This document shows positions 1 through 6,402 of a stretch of 16,279 nt of DNA, one piece after another. The DNA lies in assembly GCA_964247295.1 (NCBI GenBank), contig CAXTTV010000109.1, positions 1-16,279 of the forward strand. Direction: 5' to 3'. Below the pieces are notes generated by a model that saw only the letters and a list, made by a program, of their open reading frames with translations, was not told the DNA's origin and did not search any database. A program made the translations under genes and the position numbers. This DNA is from CAXTTV01 sp964247295 (GTDB taxonomy: Bacteria > Chloroflexota > Ktedonobacteria > Ktedonobacterales > Ktedonobacteraceae). Every line of letters starts with the position of its first letter. Position 1 is the stretch's first letter.

Positions 1-125
1 GGTATAGACTCCTCAAAAAATCATGGCCGGGCTGGTAAAAAATAGCTGTTGGGGAAAACGAAATGCGATCCTCACTCGTGAACAAGATAACAGATCTTTG
101 GATTTTCATTTAGAAAGAGGCGTAC

Positions 126-632
126 ATGGCGATAAATACAGCGTTAGATGAGGCTCATCTTCTCGTGATCCGCACCGTCGAGGATCTCCCCGAGTCCGCG
201 TGGGATACCGCTGGTGCCGATGGAGACTGGTCGGTTAAAGATATTCTGGCGCATCTGATCTCTTATGAGCACCTGTTGTTGGATATTCTGAACACGGCTT
301 CTGGCGCGGAGCCTGGTTCATATCTTCAGCGGTTCTCTCAGGATCGCAATCAGTTTAGATCATCTGAAGTTGAGAAGCGCCGCTACGAGACAGCTCAACA
401 TATAGAAGACGAGTATAATGATCTCCAGGTTCAGACAAGCTCGATCTTAACCACCATTCCGCAGGAGCTGTTTGAGCGCAAAGGGACTGTTCCCTTGATG
501 GGCCCCGACCAATCTCTGGCGCAGATTGTTGATCGCTTGCAAAAGCACACCAGAGAGCATTGCGAGCAGATCAAACAATTCCGCGAGCGGACAGGAGATG
601 CAGGTAATCTAGACAATGTGCAGCCACTATAA
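126..632 (+). CDS. DinB-like / DfsB-type four-helix-bundle protein
   Basis: A 168-residue soluble protein. The N-terminal stretch with DWSVKDILAHL (residues 34-44) is the usual second-helix signature of DinB-superfamily proteins (DfsB/ClbS and maleylpyruvate-isomerase-like groups). H43 (or H49) with H141 and H145 (KHTREHCEQ) gives the spaced histidines that hold a divalent metal in this fold. Members include thiol-dependent transferases and stress-induced or self-protection proteins, so the substrate cannot be read from the sequence. The ATG is supported by AAAGAGG at 114-120, 5 nt upstream. The gene stands alone and converges with the acetyltransferase gene on a shared hairpin terminator. 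The fold is fairly sure; the function is unknown. Confidence 0.8.
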   Translation: MAINTALDEAHLLVIRTVEDLPESAWDTAGADGDWSVKDILAHLISYEHLLLDILNTASGAEPGSYLQRFSQDRNQFRSSEVEKRRYETAQHIEDEYNDLQVQTSSILTTIPQELFERKGTVPLMGPDQSLAQIVDRLQKHTREHCEQIKQFRERTGDAGNLDNVQPL

Positions 633-647
633 TCGGGCTTAGAAAAC

Positions 648-678
648 AAGAGGAACCCTGAGTATCAAGGTTCCTCTT
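648..678. terminator. Bidirectional hairpin terminator between convergent genes
   Basis: A perfect 10-bp inverted repeat, AAGAGGAACC (648-657) and GGTTCCTCTT (669-678), with an 11-nt loop. It sits 15 bp after the DinB-like stop and 6 bp before the stop of the opposing acetyltransferase gene. The A/T-rich outer ends supply a U-rich 3' end on either strand, so it can serve both genes. Confidence 0.75.
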
Positions 679-684
679 ATCCAT

Positions 685-984
685 TTAAAAGCTTTGGGTG
701 ACTAGCGGTTGATATTCCTGATGCTTCTTCACATATGCGGCAATAAATGGACATTGAGGAACGACTTTCCAGTGCCGCTCCTTTGCCTCCTGAAGAGCAA
801 ATTTCGCTAGCTTACTTCCAATCCCCTGCCCCTCCATCTCTGGTGGCACCTCAGTATGAATATAGCGAATGGTATTGCCGTGCATTGCGTAGTTGATAAA
901 CGCCGTCCGCCCATCCACCTGGGCTTCATAATGATGGCGTTCAGGATTATTTTTCACTTCAATCTGGGTATCGTCTGAACTCAT
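685..984 (-). CDS. YjdJ-type GNAT family N-acetyltransferase
   Basis: A 99-residue single-domain protein of the short Acetyltransf_CG (YjdJ-like, Gcn5-related) group, full length for that group. The acetyl-CoA pyrophosphate-binding loop is visible as EGQGIGSKLAKFAL (residues 51-64). It is followed by the characteristic KVVPQCPFIAAYVKKHQEY (73-91), where C78 is the residue typical of this subfamily. The physiological acceptor of these small acetyltransferases is not established. The ATG is preceded by AAGGGAA about 5 nt upstream. The gene converges with the DinB-like gene, and its upstream region carries a REP-like hairpin and the glsB promoter facing the other way. The family call is firm; the substrate is unknown. 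Confidence 0.88.
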   Translation of the reverse strand: MSSDDTQIEVKNNPERHHYEAQVDGRTAFINYAMHGNTIRYIHTEVPPEMEGQGIGSKLAKFALQEAKERHWKVVPQCPFIAAYVKKHQEYQPLVTQSF

Positions 985-1075
985 GTGTTTCCCTTTTTCT
1001 TCCTGTAAACAGCATCCCTACTCACAAGATACAACATTCGGGAGAGTGCGGACGGCTCTGATGGGAAATGTTTCT

Positions 1076-1098
1076 TTCGGCGCATCAACCGCCGCGCT
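1076..1098. repeat. REP-like hairpin repeat, copy A
   Basis: A 23-bp sequence that matches 12702-12724 at 21 positions. Its core is CGGCG (1078-1082) and CGCCG (1090-1094) around a 7-nt loop. The flanks also resemble the second copy, with a GGGAAA-like stretch about 10-15 bp upstream. It lies between the divergently transcribed acetyltransferase and glsB genes. It may belong to a dispersed intergenic palindrome family; two copies in one window is the only evidence here. Confidence 0.5.
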
Positions 1099-1173
1099 CT
1101 GGCCTATAGATCGGGTCACGTGTGGACCCGTGCCGACAGGATGCATCACGCACCTTCTCTACTCCCACAAAGA

Positions 1174-1203
1174 TTTGACACATTTATATTATGTCAAAAT
1201 AAT
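1174..1203 (+). promoter_or_regulatory. Sigma70-type promoter with inverted-repeat operator, upstream of glsB copy 1
   Basis: A consensus -35 TTGACA (1175-1180), a 17-bp spacer and a -10 AATAAT (1198-1203, five of six consensus bases). This predicts a start near 1210, almost exactly where the duplicated block begins (1209). The inverted repeat TTTGACA (1174-1180) and TGTCAAA (1192-1198) has perfect 7-bp arms 11 bp apart and overlaps the whole promoter, the layout of a repressor operator. The promoter is outside the duplicated block, so copy 2 lacks it. No regulator binding this sequence is encoded next to it. Confidence 0.7.
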
Positions 1204-1210
1204 CCTCCAA

Positions 1211-1375
1211 ATGCTAATGATTTTCTCAGCTTTGGGCGCTAAGGCTCAGTTTTCCTTAAAAAAGGTAACCTTTCCTGAGGAAGAGATAAAGAATAGCTTA
1301 AAAGATGCACGGAAGGCCAAAAAAGTGAAACGATCTATATTACCCCGTCCGTGTCTACTTCAGAACGAGAAATGA
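1211..1375 (+). CDS. Possible 54-aa leader ORF in glsB transcript, copy 1
   Basis: An ATG-initiated frame in the glsB leader encodes 54 residues, basic and lysine-rich, with the stretch KKVTFPEEEIKNSLKDAR. No family is recognised. There is no convincing Shine-Dalgarno sequence before the ATG, which lies at or next to the predicted transcription start. The single base separating the two repeat copies changes residue 14 (Phe here, Val in copy 2). It may be non-coding leader RNA, a decayed gene fragment or a small peptide. Confidence 0.2.
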   Translation: MLMIFSALGAKAQFSLKKVTFPEEEIKNSLKDARKAKKVKRSILPRPCLLQNEK

Positions 1376-1433
1376 CTCATTAAATTCAACAATCTCAGTG
1401 AACAAACTTAGTAAGGTAAAAGGAGTACATATC

Positions 1434-1733
1434 ATGGCTACATTCGCTACTATCGCTCTCGCGGCTTCCCTCAATCCCGGTGGCATTATCGCCTGGCTGG
1501 TCGTTGGTTTGATCGCTGGAGCCCTGGCTGGTATGGTGATGCGCGGCGGCGGCTACGGGATCGTTGGAGATATCATCGTGGGTATCGTTGGAGCTTTCCT
1601 GGGCGGTCTGGTCACCAACCTGCTAGGTATCGGTGGAGATTATGGCCTGATCGGAAGCATCGTCGTGGCCTTCATCGGCGCTTGTATCCTGATCGCGATC
1701 CTGCGCGCCGTCTCCGGTCGCCGGGCGCTCTAA
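1434..1733 (+). CDS. GlsB/YeaQ/YmgE family stress-response membrane protein, copy 1
   Basis: A 99-residue, very hydrophobic, glycine-rich protein of the transglycosylase-associated (GlsB/YeaQ/YmgE) family. Three membrane segments are visible at about 18-36, 43-64 and 71-90, with the family GLIAGALAGMVMRG and GDIIVGIVGAFLGG stretches. Despite the Pfam name, members are integral membrane stress proteins of uncertain biochemistry. The N-terminus (MATFATIALAASLNP) is longer than in the roughly 82-residue enterobacterial proteins. The ATG at 1434 is chosen because AAAAGGAG (1418-1425) lies 8 nt upstream; a GTG at 1398 would put the RBS inside the gene. It is transcribed from the 1174-1203 promoter. 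An identical copy lies at 3844-4143. Confidence 0.9.
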   Translation: MATFATIALAASLNPGGIIAWLVVGLIAGALAGMVMRGGGYGIVGDIIVGIVGAFLGGLVTNLLGIGGDYGLIGSIVVAFIGACILIAILRAVSGRRAL

Positions 1734-1772
1734 CACACATCCATCATCACAACCGTGTGTTGATAGACATAC

Positions 1773-1814
1773 AGTAAAAAGGGAAGAGTATACAAATACT
1801 TTTCCCTTTTTACT
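1773..1814. terminator. Hairpin terminator after glsB copy 1
   Basis: An 18-bp stem, 1773-1790 against 1797-1814, with one G-U wobble and a 6-nt loop (TACAAA). The A-tract of the left arm pairs with the T-tract of the right arm, as in strong intrinsic terminators, and more T residues follow. It begins 39 bp after the glsB stop. Confidence 0.85.
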
Positions 1815-2276
1815 TTTAAACATTCTACACTCGCACCAAAGTTGCGATAGTTATATACTACCGTCGCGATTCCAGCATGGACACACTTCACCGCTGTAAA
1901 ATCTGAACAGAAATTATCAAAACACAGTCGATTGTAAGATGCCAAATGGATAGAGAAACGACACTTGACAGACAGAAATGTCTTGTGATATGGTTATCGC
2001 AACTTTTCAAAAAGCAACAGTAAATATATCGATGAAGCAAGGATGGAATGCCGACAACCCCTCCAACGAACATCCACCGTCAGCATTCTTGCTCATTGTA
2101 CGAATGTATTCGTGTCGCATGCGGCGAACAGTGAGAATGAAGAACAGAGACTCGCTCTCCCATGTTCACTCTGTTTGAGTATACACGATCTCTTCTTCTC
2201 CGTACATACTATTCGTAAACAGGTGTGCAGCGTATCATCGCGCGAGACAGCTCAAACTTGTTTGAAAAGGTTCATG
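1815..2276. other. Intergenic stretch upstream of the MFS gene
   Basis: No convincing gene is seen. The short open frames here are neither RBS-supported nor recognisable. A TTGACA occurs at 1965-1970 with a TATGGT 18 bp further on (1989-1994), a weak promoter candidate for the exporter. It overlaps a small inverted repeat (GACA-gaaa-TGTC, 1971-1982). If that promoter is used, the exporter mRNA would carry a leader of more than 300 nt. Confidence 0.35.
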
Positions 2277-2315
2277 CTACTACTCCACATGGAAGTAGTA
2301 GGATAAACTTTTTTT
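2274..2315 (+). promoter_or_regulatory. Candidate attenuator hairpin and short leader ORF before the MFS exporter
   Basis: CTACTACTCC (2277-2286) pairs with GGAAGTAGTAG (2291-2301) through a 4-nt loop and one bulged A. A run of seven T follows at 2309-2315. The same segment encodes an ATG-started 10-residue peptide, MLLLHMEVVG (2274-2306), with AAAAGG just upstream, though only 3 nt away. The exporter ATG is 19 nt beyond the T run. This resembles the leader-peptide/hairpin layout of inducible resistance genes. However, the T run starts 7 nt after the stem, so terminator strength is doubtful. Confidence 0.35.
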
Positions 2316-2334
2316 GCAAAGGTAGAGCTTCTCT

Positions 2335-3627
2335 ATGAACAAATCAGCCAGTCCTACAAACACATCTGTAAAACACACGTCATTCGTGCTTCTTCTCGTA
2401 ATCGCACTCTTGAACACCATGGGTATAACGATCATTGTCCCTATTGTTCCGTTTCTCGTAGTCCAGTACCTGGCGCATCCGAATAATCTCGCAGTCATCG
2501 TGGGATGGCTCACCGCAGCCTATGGGATCTGCCAGTTGATCGCCGCTCCAGCTTTGGGTGTCCTGAGCGACCGTTTCGGGCGACGCCCCATTCTCTTTAT
2601 CTGTCTGCTTGGTTCCGCGTTTGGCTATCTTATCTTCGGTCTTGGTGGTGCGCTCTGGGTGCTCTTCCTCGGACGCATCATTGATGGCCTGACAGGTGGC
2701 AACATCAGTGTCTTGTTTGGCTATGTCGCCGATATCACCGAACCAGAGGACCGTGGCAAGTACTTTGGCAGGCTGGGTGCTGCGGCAGGTGTCGGTTCTC
2801 TCATCGGCCCCGCTGTCGGTGGACTGCTGGCAACGATCAATTACAATGCACCCTTTTTTGCCGCCGCTGGCCTCCTCCTGATGACGCTCGTATGCGGGTA
2901 CTTCTTGCTTCCAGAGAGTCTGGACAAGGAGCATCGCATCGCCTTGATCGCAGTGAGCGAACTCAACCCCTTGAAACAACTGATGTCTATGTTTCGTTGG
3001 GCAAACGTGCGCTGGTTACTGCTGGCCTGGTTTTTCTACGCTTTCCCGGTGGGCATGTTACAGTCAACGATAACCGTCTTGATGAAAGATAGTCTTAGCT
3101 TCAATGTTACGCAGGCAGGTCTCGTGATCACTGTGCTCGGTGCGGCAGACATCCTGGTCCAGGGTGTGCTGGTCGGTTGGTTACTTACAAAGCTGGGAAA
3201 CATCCGGCTCGGTCTCATAGCTTTAGTGCTGGTCAGCATCAGCTACCTTGTACTTGGTTCCATCGCGTTTCTCGCCACACCGATTCTTTTGATTGTTGGC
3301 ATTATCCTCTTCGCAGGTTCAGGGAGCCTTGTCGAAAACGCTGTGCGAGGCCTCATCTCCCAAACTGTTGGACCACGCGATCAAGGTCGTGTGAGTGGAG
3401 CAACGCAATCGTTGCAATCACTTGGATGGGTGGTCGGACCAATTATTGGCGGGTTCCTGTATACAGCGTGGGGACATTTTCAAGTATATGCCTCAGCCTC
3501 GTTGATTATTGTCCTCGCCATTATCTGTGTCTGGATCGCTCTTCCACACCTACAAAGGTATGAAGCACAAAAGCAAACGCCTGATGAGCAAGAGGCCGCA
3601 TTGCTAGCGCATGAAGAGAAATGCTAA
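2335..3627 (+). CDS. MFS exporter, TetA-like DHA1 family
   Basis: A 430-residue, 12-helix major facilitator protein, most likely a proton-coupled drug exporter in the cytoplasmic membrane. Motif A is GVLSDRFGRRP (residues 75-85), typical of TetA/Bcr-type DHA1 pumps. Motif B is GRIIDGLTGGN (113-123, with R114 and D117). The antiporter motif C is GAAAGVGSLIGPAVGG (148-163), which marks exporters rather than importers. The substrate cannot be inferred; a tetracycline label would be a guess. The ATG has only AAAGG (2318-2322) at a long 12-nt spacing. The last two codons and the stop lie inside the 527-bp repeat, so the C-terminal end was set by the repeat junction. The ATG of the copy-2 leader ORF overlaps the stop (ATGCTAA). 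Confidence 0.88.
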   Translation: MNKSASPTNTSVKHTSFVLLLVIALLNTMGITIIVPIVPFLVVQYLAHPNNLAVIVGWLTAAYGICQLIAAPALGVLSDRFGRRPILFICLLGSAFGYLIFGLGGALWVLFLGRIIDGLTGGNISVLFGYVADITEPEDRGKYFGRLGAAAGVGSLIGPAVGGLLATINYNAPFFAAAGLLLMTLVCGYFLLPESLDKEHRIALIAVSELNPLKQLMSMFRWANVRWLLLAWFFYAFPVGMLQSTITVLMKDSLSFNVTQAGLVITVLGAADILVQGVLVGWLLTKLGNIRLGLIALVLVSISYLVLGSIAFLATPILLIVGIILFAGSGSLVENAVRGLISQTVGPRDQGRVSGATQSLQSLGWVVGPIIGGFLYTAWGHFQVYASASLIIVLAIICVWIALPHLQRYEAQKQTPDEQEAALLAHEEKC

Positions 3628-3785
3628 TGATTTTCTCAGCTTTGGGCGCTAAGGCTCAGGTTTCCTTAAAAAAGGTAACCTTTCCTGAGGAAGAGATAAA
3701 GAATAGCTTAAAAGATGCACGGAAGGCCAAAAAAGTGAAACGATCTATATTACCCCGTCCGTGTCTACTTCAGAACGAGAAATGA
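3621..3785 (+). CDS. Possible 54-aa leader ORF, copy 2
   Basis: The counterpart of 1211-1375 with one substitution (Phe14 to Val). Here the ATG overlaps the exporter stop codon as ATGCTAA, an arrangement that allows translational coupling, and a weak GAAGAG lies just before it. No family is recognised. Coding status is doubtful for the same reasons as in copy 1. Confidence 0.2.
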   Translation: MLMIFSALGAKAQVSLKKVTFPEEEIKNSLKDARKAKKVKRSILPRPCLLQNEK

Positions 3786-3843
3786 CTCATTAAATTCAAC
3801 AATCTCAGTGAACAAACTTAGTAAGGTAAAAGGAGTACATATC

Positions 3844-4143
3844 ATGGCTACATTCGCTACTATCGCTCTCGCGGCTTCCCTCAATCCCGGTGGCATTATC
3901 GCCTGGCTGGTCGTTGGTTTGATCGCTGGAGCCCTGGCTGGTATGGTGATGCGCGGCGGCGGCTACGGGATCGTTGGAGATATCATCGTGGGTATCGTTG
4001 GAGCTTTCCTGGGCGGTCTGGTCACCAACCTGCTAGGTATCGGTGGAGATTATGGCCTGATCGGAAGCATCGTCGTGGCCTTCATCGGCGCTTGTATCCT
4101 GATCGCGATCCTGCGCGCCGTCTCCGGTCGCCGGGCGCTCTAA
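3844..4143 (+). CDS. GlsB/YeaQ/YmgE family stress-response membrane protein, copy 2
   Basis: Identical at nucleotide and protein level to the gene at 1434-1733: 99 residues, three membrane segments and the same AAAAGGAG RBS. The copy-1 promoter is absent here. Expression therefore probably depends on read-through from the MFS exporter, whose stop is 216 bp upstream, or on an unseen promoter in the exporter 3' end. Identity over the whole coding region implies a very recent duplication or ongoing gene conversion. Confidence 0.88.
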   Translation: MATFATIALAASLNPGGIIAWLVVGLIAGALAGMVMRGGGYGIVGDIIVGIVGAFLGGLVTNLLGIGGDYGLIGSIVVAFIGACILIAILRAVSGRRAL

Positions 4144-4193
4144 CAAATACTATCACAATTGTGGTGTCGTAAACGGTGTGCATAGATAAAGCT

Positions 4194-4241
4194 AATCAGA
4201 AGAGGGAAGAATGTTTTGAGACCTTTTTCCCTCTTCTGATT
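4194..4241. terminator. Hairpin terminator after glsB copy 2
   Basis: A perfect 15-bp stem, AATCAGAAGAGGGAA (4194-4208) with its complement at 4227-4241, and an 18-nt loop. It lies 50 bp past the glsB stop and 29 bp before the stop of the opposing DUF5996 gene, so it probably serves both. It is not part of the 527-bp repeat but resembles the copy-1 terminator in layout. Confidence 0.8.
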
Positions 4242-4270
4242 GAAACTTCCAATTCGTCCTCAAAAACAAA

Positions 4271-5200
4271 TTAAAGATCCTGGCGCTCCAGGTTTATCCT
4301 ATCCCAGTTGGCAAGCTTAGCCGCAGCTTCGTAAGCGCTCTTAAAAAAGATCTGTAGTTGCTCCCCCGGCTTCTCTTTATCTCTTACATCATCATACATG
4401 AGCAGAAACTCCCCGATCTCTTTGCTGTAAAATGCAGCAGGCGGCTGAACCGATTCGTTCTCCAACCCGACGGGAACTGGGGCCGCATAGGCGTAAAAGG
4501 CCGCTCGGGTAAAATCCGCGTTGCCCGGCCAGAAACCAAAGCTAATCACCTCATGCGAGTAGGCTTCTCTAGTAATTACATCTGCATCCGGACGCTCCGG
4601 AGCCGATCGGCCTGAGAAAAAGGTCATCGCCATATCGAAGCTGCCCCAGAAAAAGTGCGAGGGACTGCTCTTCCCAGTAAAAAAGGATCGAAACTCTTTT
4701 AAGGACATGTCGGTCTGAACCAGGACGCGCCAGAAGCGGTTGGCGTATTCTGGATCATAGGAGTCATGCTCGTGATCCACATCGCAGTGAATCGGGTTTT
4801 TCACCTCACTTGGTAGGGTATTGATCTTGACCTGGATATCCAGGGCCTCCATAATCAACATCAGCTCGCTATAGAAATTGGCAACCGAGCGCGGTATCAG
4901 TGGCATCGCTTTGACCTCGCCTCTGCTGGTAGAGATCAAGAGGTTGTGATCAATAAAATCAAATTGAATCTCGAATATTCTATCCTGATATGGGATCGGC
5001 GAGGTAGTCAGACCACGCGAGTTCACATAGAGGGGAACCTGCCACCAGTGGTTAACCGGTGGGCTCAGCTCAAGCCGAATTTTGCCAACAATTTGCGTCC
5101 ACATATGCAGGGTTGCCACAGTGTCTTTCCAGGCCTCAAAAGGCAGTTCCGGCCAGTTTTCGGACTGACGGATTGTCTGTGCATGTCTCTCTACAACCAT
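4271..5200 (-). CDS. DUF5996 family protein
   Basis: A 309-residue soluble protein. It matches the DUF5996 pattern: an N-terminal WPELPFEAWKDTVATLHMWTQ (residues 16-36), then KIRLELSPPVNHWWQVPLYV (40-59), a central SHFFWGSFDMA (181-191) and SFGFWPGN (220-227) followed by an AAFYAYAAP stretch. The length is the usual one and no signal peptide or membrane segment is seen. The family has no established function; the conserved W, H and FW residues suggest a ligand pocket, but that is inference. The ATG is supported by AAGGAG (5210-5215) 9 nt upstream. It is 242 bp from the DMT transporter gene on the same strand, so a shared transcript is possible but not shown. Confidence 0.85.
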   Translation of the reverse strand: MVVERHAQTIRQSENWPELPFEAWKDTVATLHMWTQIVGKIRLELSPPVNHWWQVPLYVNSRGLTTSPIPYQDRIFEIQFDFIDHNLLISTSRGEVKAMPLIPRSVANFYSELMLIMEALDIQVKINTLPSEVKNPIHCDVDHEHDSYDPEYANRFWRVLVQTDMSLKEFRSFFTGKSSPSHFFWGSFDMAMTFFSGRSAPERPDADVITREAYSHEVISFGFWPGNADFTRAAFYAYAAPVPVGLENESVQPPAAFYSKEIGEFLLMYDDVRDKEKPGEQLQIFFKSAYEAAAKLANWDRINLERQDL

Positions 5201-5442
5201 AAAAACTTTCTCCTTATTTCAGGGAACTATCGATATCTTGCATCGCTGCCAGGAGATCCTCTTGATCCCACCCCCCCATTGTACAACTGTTCATTCATAG
5301 AGAAAGTTGGTGTTCCCTGGATACCACTCTGGATCTATAGCATGTATGTAGTTGCTAAATAGTGTTACAAGACATAGGACAATCATACCTGCTTTTCCAT
5401 GAAGAAAGGAGATCCCTTGAGGGCCCGCAATGAGAGGCTCAA
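5201..5442. other. Gap between DUF5996 and DMT transporter genes
   Basis: No gene, clear promoter or strong hairpin was seen on either strand. A C-rich run (CCACCCCCCC) lies near 5270. The minus-strand promoter of the DUF5996 gene must lie here or within the transporter gene. Confidence 0.4.
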
Positions 5443-6312
5443 TTAAAATAAGGCCGCGACACCGGGCAGCAAGGTTGCACACAGAATGATTACCCCTCCC
5501 ACGATAGTAGTTCCATTGGGGATCTCGTGGAGCAGCAGGAAGCCAAAGACGATTCCCCAGACCGGTTCCAGGCTGGCGAACAGGCTGGCGGTCTGGGCAG
5601 TGATCTGCCGCATGCTGGCGATAAACAATGTATGAGCCAGGGCGGTGCAAACAATTCCCAGGACCAGGAGGATAAGGAGTGTTCGGGGCGTCCACAACCC
5701 ATTGATCGGAACCAGCCAGAGGGTGGGCATCAGGACAAGGGCGGCGATCCCATCCTGGTACAGGCTAATCGCAAGGCTGTTATAATGCTGCCCCAGCCAG
5801 CGATTGGCGACCGATAACAGGGCAAAAGTGGCTCCCGCCAGCAATCCCCACAACACTCCAATGGTGGTGCTGTTTTGCAGGCTAAAGGCGGGGACCAGCA
5901 GATAGATTCCTGGTAGAACCAACAAGGCCGCAATGATCTGAATCCGGCTCGGCGACTGCTTTAATAGGATGGGTTCGAGGGCGGCTGTGAAGAGCGGAAA
6001 GCTGGAGAAGGATAAGAGGCCGATGGCGACATTGGAGACGTTGATGGATTGAAAAAAGGCGGTCCAGTGTAACGCAAGCAGGCATCCCTGACCGATCAGC
6101 AGTAGAGCCTCGCGCGGATTGCGCGGTCGCAACGGGCTACGCTGCATACGAACAACGCTCAGGAGAATCACACCAGCGAAAACGACCCGTCCCAGGACAA
6201 TGATCGGTGAAGGCTGCCCACTCAGCTTCCCTAACACACCGGCCAGTCCGAAGAATACAATGGCAATATTGGCGGCGATCAGTCCCTGTGTCTGACCAGC
6301 CTGTTTCTGCAT
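5443..6312 (-). CDS. EamA-domain DMT superfamily transporter
   Basis: A 289-residue protein with ten predicted membrane helices arranged as two EamA repeats (about residues 11-140 and 150-285). The first repeat has the typical FFGLAGVLGKLSG start and WTAFFQSINVSNVAIG stretch. The second has ALAHTLFIASMRQITAQTASLFASLEPVWG, the common signature of drug/metabolite transporters of this type. Family members export or import amino acids, purines or other metabolites; the substrate cannot be read. The ATG is supported by GGAGG 5 nt upstream (6318-6322). The gene lies downstream of the PPOX gene on the same strand, with a 90-bp gap that contains a hairpin. Confidence 0.87.
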   Translation of the reverse strand: MQKQAGQTQGLIAANIAIVFFGLAGVLGKLSGQPSPIIVLGRVVFAGVILLSVVRMQRSPLRPRNPREALLLIGQGCLLALHWTAFFQSINVSNVAIGLLSFSSFPLFTAALEPILLKQSPSRIQIIAALLVLPGIYLLVPAFSLQNSTTIGVLWGLLAGATFALLSVANRWLGQHYNSLAISLYQDGIAALVLMPTLWLVPINGLWTPRTLLILLVLGIVCTALAHTLFIASMRQITAQTASLFASLEPVWGIVFGFLLLHEIPNGTTIVGGVIILCATLLPGVAALF

Positions 6313-6337
6313 ATAATCCTCCGACCTGTAATCAAGA

Positions 6338-6378
6338 ATGGCATAGCTCTCAATCCATAGAAGATTTCGCTATGCCAT
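6338..6378. repeat. Inverted repeat between PPOX and DMT genes
   Basis: A perfect 10-bp inverted repeat, ATGGCATAGC (6338-6347) and GCTATGCCAT (6369-6378), with a 21-nt loop. On the plus strand it is followed by a 7-T run (6383-6389), a terminator-like layout, although no plus-strand gene lies upstream. On the minus strand it sits in the DMT gene leader. It could act as an operator, a leader structure or a block to antisense transcription. Confidence 0.5.
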
Positions 6379-6402
6379 ATCGTTTTTTTGAGGAGTGAAA
6401 AT

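Larger units (their letters stand above)
1209..1735 (+). repeat. 527-bp direct repeat, copy 1 (leader plus glsB)
   Basis: This block recurs at 3619-4145 with a constant offset of 2410 bp and one mismatch (T1250 against G3660). It spans a leader of about 220 nt, the RBS, the whole glsB-like coding region and 2 bp beyond its stop. No terminal inverted repeats, transposase or target-site duplication is visible at the edges, so a transposon explanation is not supported. The 3' flanks of the two copies differ but share a layout: an ATCACAA..GTG motif, then a GGGAAGA..TTTTCCC hairpin. Confidence 0.97.
3619..4145 (+). repeat. 527-bp direct repeat, copy 2 (leader plus glsB)
   Basis: The second copy of 1209-1735, with G at 3660 instead of T. 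Its left edge falls within the last codons of the MFS gene and supplies that gene's stop. Its right edge is 2 bp beyond the glsB stop. The promoter preceding copy 1 is not included, so this copy sits directly behind the exporter. Confidence 0.97.

Noticed and set aside
1..125. Possible end of an upstream gene or promoter at the window start
   Set aside because: No frame or -35/-10 pair could be supported; only the RBS of the DinB-like gene is clear.
983..1375. A 130-codon plus-strand open frame upstream of glsB
   Set aside because: No RBS before its ATG, no recognisable family. It runs through the REP-like hairpin and the glsB promoter. Only the last 54 codons, inside the repeat, are kept as a low-confidence possibility.
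1398..1436. GTG start at 1398 giving a 111-residue GlsB protein
   Set aside because: The strong AAAAGGAG at 1418-1425 would be inside the gene and points to the ATG at 1434; the added residues do not match the family.
2380..2979. A 199-codon minus-strand frame inside the MFS gene
   Set aside because: It lies wholly opposite a clear MFS exporter, has charged low-complexity composition and no family features: an antisense shadow.
1209..4145. Composite transposon with glsB repeats as ends
   Set aside because: No transposase, terminal inverted repeats or target-site duplications at the repeat edges; homologous recombination or gene conversion explains the structure better.
5291..5695. 134-codon minus-strand frame overlapping the DMT transporter end
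   Set aside because: Proline/arginine-rich translation in another frame of a clear transporter gene; no RBS or homology seen.
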